This document shows, piece after piece, positions 1-5,711 of a DNA stretch of 5,711 nucleotides. Each line of letters starts with the position of its first letter. The first letter of the stretch is position 1. The position numbers and the translations under genes are program-made. The notes beneath the pieces are model-generated. The model saw only the letters and a program-made list of their open reading frames with translations. It was not told where the DNA came from and did no database searches. Source of the DNA: Porphyromonadaceae bacterium UBA3327 (GTDB lineage Bacteria; Bacteroidota; Bacteroidia; Bacteroidales; Muribaculaceae); the NCBI GenBank assembly GCA_002361155.1, contig DERZ01000043.1:1-5711 (forward strand), given 5' to 3'.

Positions 1-20
1 ACCAACTGAGCTATTGCGGC
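1..20 (-). tRNA. 5' end of a tRNA gene, cut by the window edge
   Basis: The reverse complement reads GCCGCAATAGCTCAGTTGGT. This is a typical tRNA beginning: a 7-nt acceptor strand, T8-A9, then the D-stem GCTC followed by AGTTGGT. Only the first 20 nucleotides are inside the window, so the anticodon is not visible and the amino acid cannot be assigned. The gene is transcribed leftward out of the window, and a good Bacteroidota-type promoter sits at 62-92, which supports the call and its orientation. Confidence 0.85.
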
Positions 21-61
21 TGATGCAACTGGTCGGGCTGTAGCCCAATCCATTGCGATTG

Positions 62-92
62 CAAAGTTAAGTAAAAATTCCCAAACTACAAA
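62..92 (-). promoter_or_regulatory. Bacteroidota sigma-70 type promoter of the tRNA gene
   Basis: On the minus strand TTTG (89-92) is followed by 19 nt and then TAACTTTG (62-69). This matches the Bacteroidota consensus TTTG / TAnnTTTG with normal spacing. The predicted transcription start is near position 57, giving a leader of roughly 35-40 nt before the tRNA. The leader contains a small GGGC/GCCC stem (35-38 with 43-46). The start site is inferred from spacing only. Confidence 0.7.
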
Positions 93-210
93 ATTTTAAA
101 TTCGAGTCGGGGTCTTTTTGTTTTGAGGTTCTTGAATCTACGGAGGTTCTTGAATCCTTACTTATTGAATCCACGTGTTCTTGATCCCTATGGTTACTGA
201 CGTTCCTTTA
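93..210. other. Non-coding spacer between the lipoprotein gene and the tRNA promoter
   Basis: No credible gene is seen here. The spacer lies behind the stop codon of the lipoprotein gene and upstream of the tRNA promoter, and includes the short repeat array at 125-186. I looked for an intrinsic terminator for the leftward operon and found no convincing hairpin followed by a T-tract on the minus strand. Confidence 0.6.
125..186. repeat. Short degenerate direct repeats (TTCTTGAATC units)
   Basis: GAGGTTCTTGAATC occurs exactly at 125-138 and again at 143-156, an 18-bp period. Two weaker copies of the core follow: TTATTGAATC at 162-171 (one mismatch) and TTCTTGATC at 178-186 (one base missing). 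Core spacings are 18, 15 and 16 bp. The array is just upstream of the tRNA promoter and just downstream of the lipoprotein stop codon. Its function is unknown. Two perfect copies and two degraded ones fit either tandem duplication with decay or a cluster of protein-binding sites. Confidence 0.6.
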
Positions 211-1485
211 TTATTTGTAAGGGACGAGATTCAGACCCAATTCTATCCGGGTGGTGGAGGCTATGAACTCGGGAAGCCGCTCCATCGCCTTCAGCAGGTC
301 CGGAAGCATCTGTACGAGCTGGGGATTGCCGACTATCGCCTGCGTCAGCATGGCTTTCAGCTTGTCGTTGGCGAGGATGGAAGCCGTGAGTTCCTTCATC
401 AGCGGAAGCATGGCCTCCGAGCCTATGTACATGGCTACGCCGTTGCTTTGGGGCGCCACGGTCACCGGTATGCCGGTGGCAAGCATCGGAGCCAGTTTCT
501 CCAGACAAGTAATCGCTATCTCGAAAGCGATCTCTTTTATCTCCTCGTTGTCGGCGTTTCCGGCAGTCCCCGTTTTTTTTGCCGGAGCCCCGAACGGATT
601 CTCGGGAATGTCTGGGTCGCGGTTGGTATTGTTGAGCAGAACCAATGTCAGCAGGTCGGTCGGATTCACGAAAAGACGGAGCGAACCCGCCGATGTCGGC
701 ACATACTGGAGAAAGCTCATCGGAGTCTGCGTGAACTGCGAAGAGCCGTTTGCGGTCTGTAGATATGTAACCGGTATGCAGCCGTCGTCGCGCATGCCGA
801 TGGTTTTAATGGCGTTGCCGATAACCTGCACCAGCGACATCTCGGCCGTACCCCCGTATGCCGGGATTATCGGGAGTGTCACAAAGAGCTTCATCAGGTC
901 CTCAATGCCGTTGGTGAGTCCCGGAATCTGCACCGGCATATCCGATTCCCACACGATATGGAAGGGGAGCTGCGAATAGCCGATGCCGTCGGGGTTCTTC
1001 ACGGCGGGAGCCGGAGCGAACACCTTGCCCGCAAACGTGAGGTCTTTCAGCTTCACGCCGGTGAAATTCAGCGACATCTTCTCTCGGTTGACAGTGCCGT
1101 CGTAGGAATAAGTTACGAATTCGGTCTCTCCCGCGCCCGAGAACGTGTAGTGCCCTGCGGCGGTGTGGAGGTCGGCGGTGAAAGTCAGTTCCGGAGTGCC
1201 CGGAAGGGCTCCCGGTGCCTGAATCGGCGGAGTCCCTTTCAGCGACCCGGAAAGCTGCGAAAGATCAAACTGAGAGAAGACCTTGAAAGTGGCCGGAGCA
1301 CCGGCCGGAGGCGTGAATGTGACGCTTTTCCCCGACATCGGGCTTTCGTTGTAGGTGACGGTAAGCTCGTTGAAGCCAGTGTAGGTCTTCGCGTCGAGCA
1401 CGTCGTAATAATCCTTCTCTTTGTCGCACGCCGCGAGGAGACAGAGTGTCACCGCGCAGGTGCCTGCAATAACAAGATGTTTCAT
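211..1485 (-). CDS. Bacteroidales lipoprotein of unknown function (DUF4925-like)
   Basis: This 424-residue protein begins with a lipoprotein signal peptide: basic MKH, a hydrophobic stretch, and a lipobox LAAC at 17-20 with Cys20 as the acylation site. The residues after the cysteine are DKEKD, a charged stretch resembling the lipoprotein export signals that place lipoproteins on the cell surface in Bacteroidota. So outer-leaflet display is plausible but not proven. Residues about 30-290 look beta-rich. A polar Pro/Gly/Asn linker at about 286-312 leads into a helical C-terminal part (about 313-412). From memory the N-terminal part resembles Bacteroidales DUF4925 proteins; I could not check this. 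The gene follows the Dabb gene by 9 nt and is the last of the apparent operon. An A8 tract at 573-580 lies in the linker (residues 302-305). No enzyme motif is recognised and no function is assigned. Confidence 0.85.
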   Translation of the reverse strand: MKHLVIAGTCAVTLCLLAACDKEKDYYDVLDAKTYTGFNELTVTYNESPMSGKSVTFTPPAGAPATFKVFSQFDLSQLSGSLKGTPPIQAPGALPGTPELTFTADLHTAAGHYTFSGAGETEFVTYSYDGTVNREKMSLNFTGVKLKDLTFAGKVFAPAPAVKNPDGIGYSQLPFHIVWESDMPVQIPGLTNGIEDLMKLFVTLPIIPAYGGTAEMSLVQVIGNAIKTIGMRDDGCIPVTYLQTANGSSQFTQTPMSFLQYVPTSAGSLRLFVNPTDLLTLVLLNNTNRDPDIPENPFGAPAKKTGTAGNADNEEIKEIAFEIAITCLEKLAPMLATGIPVTVAPQSNGVAMYIGSEAMLPLMKELTASILANDKLKAMLTQAIVGNPQLVQMLPDLLKAMERLPEFIASTTRIELGLNLVPYK

Positions 1486-1494
1486 GTCAAATAG

Positions 1495-1788
1495 TTATAC
1501 GGTGAAATCCACGCACGCCCTCGATTCCTTCACGTCCTTGATGATCGAGGCGGCGGCCACGTGGGCCGGATGCCGGGCATACACCTCCACATCAGCCATG
1601 GATGGCACCACGGCGGTGAGCGCTACGTCCCAATCTTCAGCCGGGTTTTCGTTGATGCCTACCTCAATCGACTCAAGCACGGGAATCTGTGCGGGAAGGG
1701 CGCGGAGCGCGTCTGCAAATCTACGGGCATGATCCAGACGCACCACATCATCACCTGTCAATTTGAAGACCACTATATGTTTAACCAT
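1495..1788 (-). CDS. Dabb family (stress-responsive alpha/beta barrel) protein
   Basis: The protein has 97 residues, the usual size for a single-domain Dabb protein (dimeric ferredoxin-like alpha/beta barrel). Family hallmarks are the MVKHIVVFKL opening strand, the central IEVGINENP segment, WDVALTAVV, and the conserved YARHPAHVAAASIIKDV stretch near the C-terminus, ending in a CVDF strand. Known members include plant stress proteins and some polyketide-related enzymes, but most bacterial members have no defined substrate, so no reaction is assigned. The ATG at 1788 is chosen because the family begins at MVKH. An in-frame ATG at 1869 would add 27 uncharacteristic residues and overlap the ABC-F gene. 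The start is preceded by an A-rich stretch without a Shine-Dalgarno sequence, as usual in Bacteroidota. It lies 31 nt after the ABC-F stop codon and 9 nt before the lipoprotein gene. Confidence 0.9.
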   Translation of the reverse strand: MVKHIVVFKLTGDDVVRLDHARRFADALRALPAQIPVLESIEVGINENPAEDWDVALTAVVPSMADVEVYARHPAHVAAASIIKDVKESRACVDFTV

Positions 1789-1819
1789 TTTTCTATGAAA
1801 TTTGTTTCGGGTTGGATGC

Positions 1820-4782
<2,963 letters not shown>

Positions 4783-4807
4783 GGTTGTTATAGCTTGTTT
4801 CGGGGAA

Positions 4808-4840
4808 CAAAGGTAATAAAAAACGGGAAAATGCCGCAAA
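4808..4840 (-). promoter_or_regulatory. Bacteroidota-type promoter of ffh and the downstream operon
   Basis: On the minus strand TTTG (4837-4840) is followed by 21 nt and then TACCTTTG (4808-4815), a full match to TTTG / TAnnTTTG. The predicted transcription start is near 4804, leaving a leader of about 21 nt before the ffh ATG. The leader has no Shine-Dalgarno sequence. This position also rules out the upstream in-frame ATG at 4839. The -33 box lies within the palindrome that appears to end the DUF4294 gene. Confidence 0.75.
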
Positions 4841-4848
4841 TTTGCGGC
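4818..4848 (-). terminator. Probable intrinsic terminator of the DUF4294 gene
   Basis: A perfect 16-bp palindrome, GCCGCAAATTTGCGGC (4833-4848), begins 7 nt after the DUF4294 stop codon. As RNA it can form a 6-bp GC-rich stem with an AAUU loop. On the minus strand it is followed by ATTTTCCCG and then six T residues (4818-4823). The interrupted T-tract makes it a moderate rather than ideal terminator. The plus strand has no T-tract after the palindrome, so the direction fits the leftward gene. Confidence 0.55.
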
Positions 4849-4855
4849 GTAACTT

Positions 4856-5434
4856 TCAACGGAGCAGACCGGCTTCGTAATAAATGACGATTTGCTCGAT
4901 CATTTTGTCCTCGCCGTCCTTGTCGTACTGCGATTTGAGGTCCTGGCCGAAGATTTTCGAGATGCCCTGCCAGAATCCTGCCACGAAGCCGCCCCGGAAC
5001 TCTTTCAGCACCTCGTAGGCGGTGTATTCCGTTTCGCGGTCGATGAGTTTCAGCAATACCCGGCCCTGGGTGCGGGTCATGCGCTTCAGCACGGGGGTGT
5101 ATTCGTCTTTTATCTCGTGGTAAATCTGTTTGATATACTCCTTCTGGGCCTTCTTGGTCGGCAGACGGGTCAGTTCCGCCTCCATCGTAGCCATCTTGGC
5201 GCGGGCGATCTTGGCAATGGGGTAGACCTTCTTCACGGCGTCCACCAGCCGGCGGTAACGCCGCAGGTCCACCGGACGGCTGAAGACATAGACCGGCAGC
5301 ACGTGGACCAGCGGAATCGAATCGCCCTTTTCAACCGTCCATTCCTGATGCCAGAAGCCGTGTCCGCCTTGCGCCTGCGCTTCGGAAAGCGCGGCGAACA
5401 GGGCAAGGAACAGCAGGAAGGCCCATTTTTTCAT
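4856..5434 (-). CDS. Exported DUF4294 family protein
   Basis: The 192-residue protein starts with a Sec signal peptide: MKKW, a hydrophobic core at 5-16, and a likely cleavage after AQA (residue 21). The mature part matches the Bacteroidota DUF4294 pattern: GDSIPLVHVLPVYVF, an Arg/Tyr-rich RRYRRLVDAVKKVYPIAK segment, the LPTKKAQKEYIKQ block, QGRVLLKLIDRET, and GFWQGISKIFG...YD near the C-terminus. The family has no known function; the signal peptide implies a periplasmic or outer-membrane-associated location. I chose the ATG at 5434 because the signal peptide begins there. The in-frame ATG at 5473 would add 13 polar residues ahead of the signal and lies upstream of the -7 box, so it would not be transcribed from that promoter. 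It ends just before a hairpin and is divergent from the thioesterase gene. Confidence 0.92.
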   Translation of the reverse strand: MKKWAFLLFLALFAALSEAQAQGGHGFWHQEWTVEKGDSIPLVHVLPVYVFSRPVDLRRYRRLVDAVKKVYPIAKIARAKMATMEAELTRLPTKKAQKEYIKQIYHEIKDEYTPVLKRMTRTQGRVLLKLIDRETEYTAYEVLKEFRGGFVAGFWQGISKIFGQDLKSQYDKDGEDKMIEQIVIYYEAGLLR

Positions 5435-5450
5435 GATCGGCGAATTTTGC

Positions 5451-5469
5451 TTATCTTTGGCAAAGATAA
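5451..5469. promoter_or_regulatory. Palindromic divergent promoter core (two -7 boxes back to back)
   Basis: TTATCTTTGGCAAAGATAA is a perfect inverted repeat with 9-bp arms and a single central base. Each arm contains TATCTTFG-type sequence matching TAnnTTTG: TATCTTTG on the plus strand (5452-5459) toward the thioesterase gene and the same octamer on the minus strand (5461-5468) toward the DUF4294 gene. Predicted starts are near 5466 (plus) and 5454 (minus), with leaders of about 40 and 20 nt. The -33 boxes are weak: TTTC at 5429-5432 on the plus strand with a 19-nt gap, and only TTTC at 5485-5488 with a 16-nt gap on the minus strand. The repeat could instead, or also, be an operator. Confidence 0.6.
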
Positions 5470-5505
5470 TCATATTCCGTAAACGAAATTCAGACGCAGG
5501 ATATT

Positions 5506-5711
5506 ATGCTTGAGAAAGGACTTTCCGCCCGCAGCGCCGCGACCGTGGTTCCGGGCAATACGGCCGCCGCGATGGGTTCGGGCGACCTCGATGTTTTCGC
5601 CACGCCCGCGATGGTGGCGCTGATGGAGAACGCCGCGATGACGGCCGTGGCTTCCGAACTGCCCGAAGGTTCGACCACCGTCGGCGCCGAGATGAACGTC
5701 ACGCACATCAA
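5506..5711 (+). CDS. FlK-like hot-dog thioesterase, N-terminal part (runs off the edge)
   Basis: Sixty-eight codons are visible and the gene continues past the right edge; full members of the family are about 125-140 residues. The sequence VFATPAMVALMENAA followed by TTVGAEMNVTH is the signature of FlK-type thioesterases, hot-dog fold enzymes that hydrolyse acyl-CoA thioesters. Thr33, Glu41 and His67 have the same spacing (8 and 26 residues) as the catalytic Thr42, Glu50 and His76 of fluoroacetyl-CoA thioesterase FlK. The FlK lid phenylalanines just before FAT are not conserved (Gly24 and Asp27 occupy those positions), so fluoroacetyl-CoA specificity is not expected and the true substrate is unknown. 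The ATG at 5506 fits the family start and follows the divergent promoter by about 40 nt. There is no clear Shine-Dalgarno sequence. Confidence 0.85.
   Translation, partial: MLEKGLSARSAATVVPGNTAAAMGSGDLDVFATPAMVALMENAAMTAVASELPEGSTTVGAEMNVTHI

Noticed and set aside
35..46. GGGCT/AGCCC inverted repeat as a terminator or as part of another tRNA
   Set aside because: The stem is only 4-5 bp with a tiny loop, has no T-tract after it, and the surroundings do not form D-, anticodon or T-arms. It lies in the leader of the tRNA transcript.
125..186. CRISPR array
   Set aside because: The units are only 10-14 bp with spacers of 4-9 bp and two copies are degraded; no cas genes are present.
194..508. Open frame on the minus strand within the lipoprotein gene, with an Arg/His/Gly-rich product
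   Set aside because: It is the -1 frame of the lipoprotein gene with no start signal. It is mentioned only as the continuation after the A8 tract.

Overview
The window looks like chromosomal DNA from a member of the Bacteroidales, for example an Alistipes- or Muribaculaceae-like gut bacterium. Four things point there: promoters of the Bacteroidota type (TTTG at -33 and TAnnTTTG at -7), start sites mostly without Shine-Dalgarno sequences, a DUF4294 protein, and a Bacteroidales-style lipoprotein with a charged stretch after the acylated cysteine. The genes are GC-rich (about 55-60% in the lines I counted) and the spacers are AT-rich. I cannot name the genus from sequence alone.

Layout from left to right. 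Positions 1-20 hold the first 20 nucleotides of a tRNA gene on the minus strand, with a good promoter at 62-92. Positions 93-210 are a non-coding spacer with a short degenerate repeat array. From 4782 down to 211, four genes run on the minus strand as a compact block, read in the order ffh (signal recognition particle GTPase), an ABC-F ATPase of the YbiT/YkpA type, a small Dabb-domain protein, and a large lipoprotein of unknown function. The junctions are a 4-nt ATGA overlap, a 31-nt gap and a 9-nt gap, so they are probably one operon from the promoter at 4808-4840. Upstream lies a minus-strand gene for an exported DUF4294 protein (5434-4856), closed by a hairpin that overlaps the ffh promoter. 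A divergent plus-strand gene at 5506 encodes a FlK-like hot-dog thioesterase and runs off the right edge. The two divergent genes share a small spacer with a 19-bp perfect inverted repeat that gives a -7 box on each strand.

Functionally this is mostly housekeeping: membrane targeting of nascent proteins (Ffh) coupled to a ribosome-associated ATPase (ABC-F), with envelope proteins around them. I found no phage, transposon, CRISPR or defence system. The features most worth a second look are the symmetric divergent promoter, the one-site-dead architecture of the ABC-F protein, the strong Shine-Dalgarno sequence at the ffh/ABC-F junction, and an in-frame A8 slippery tract in the lipoprotein gene.
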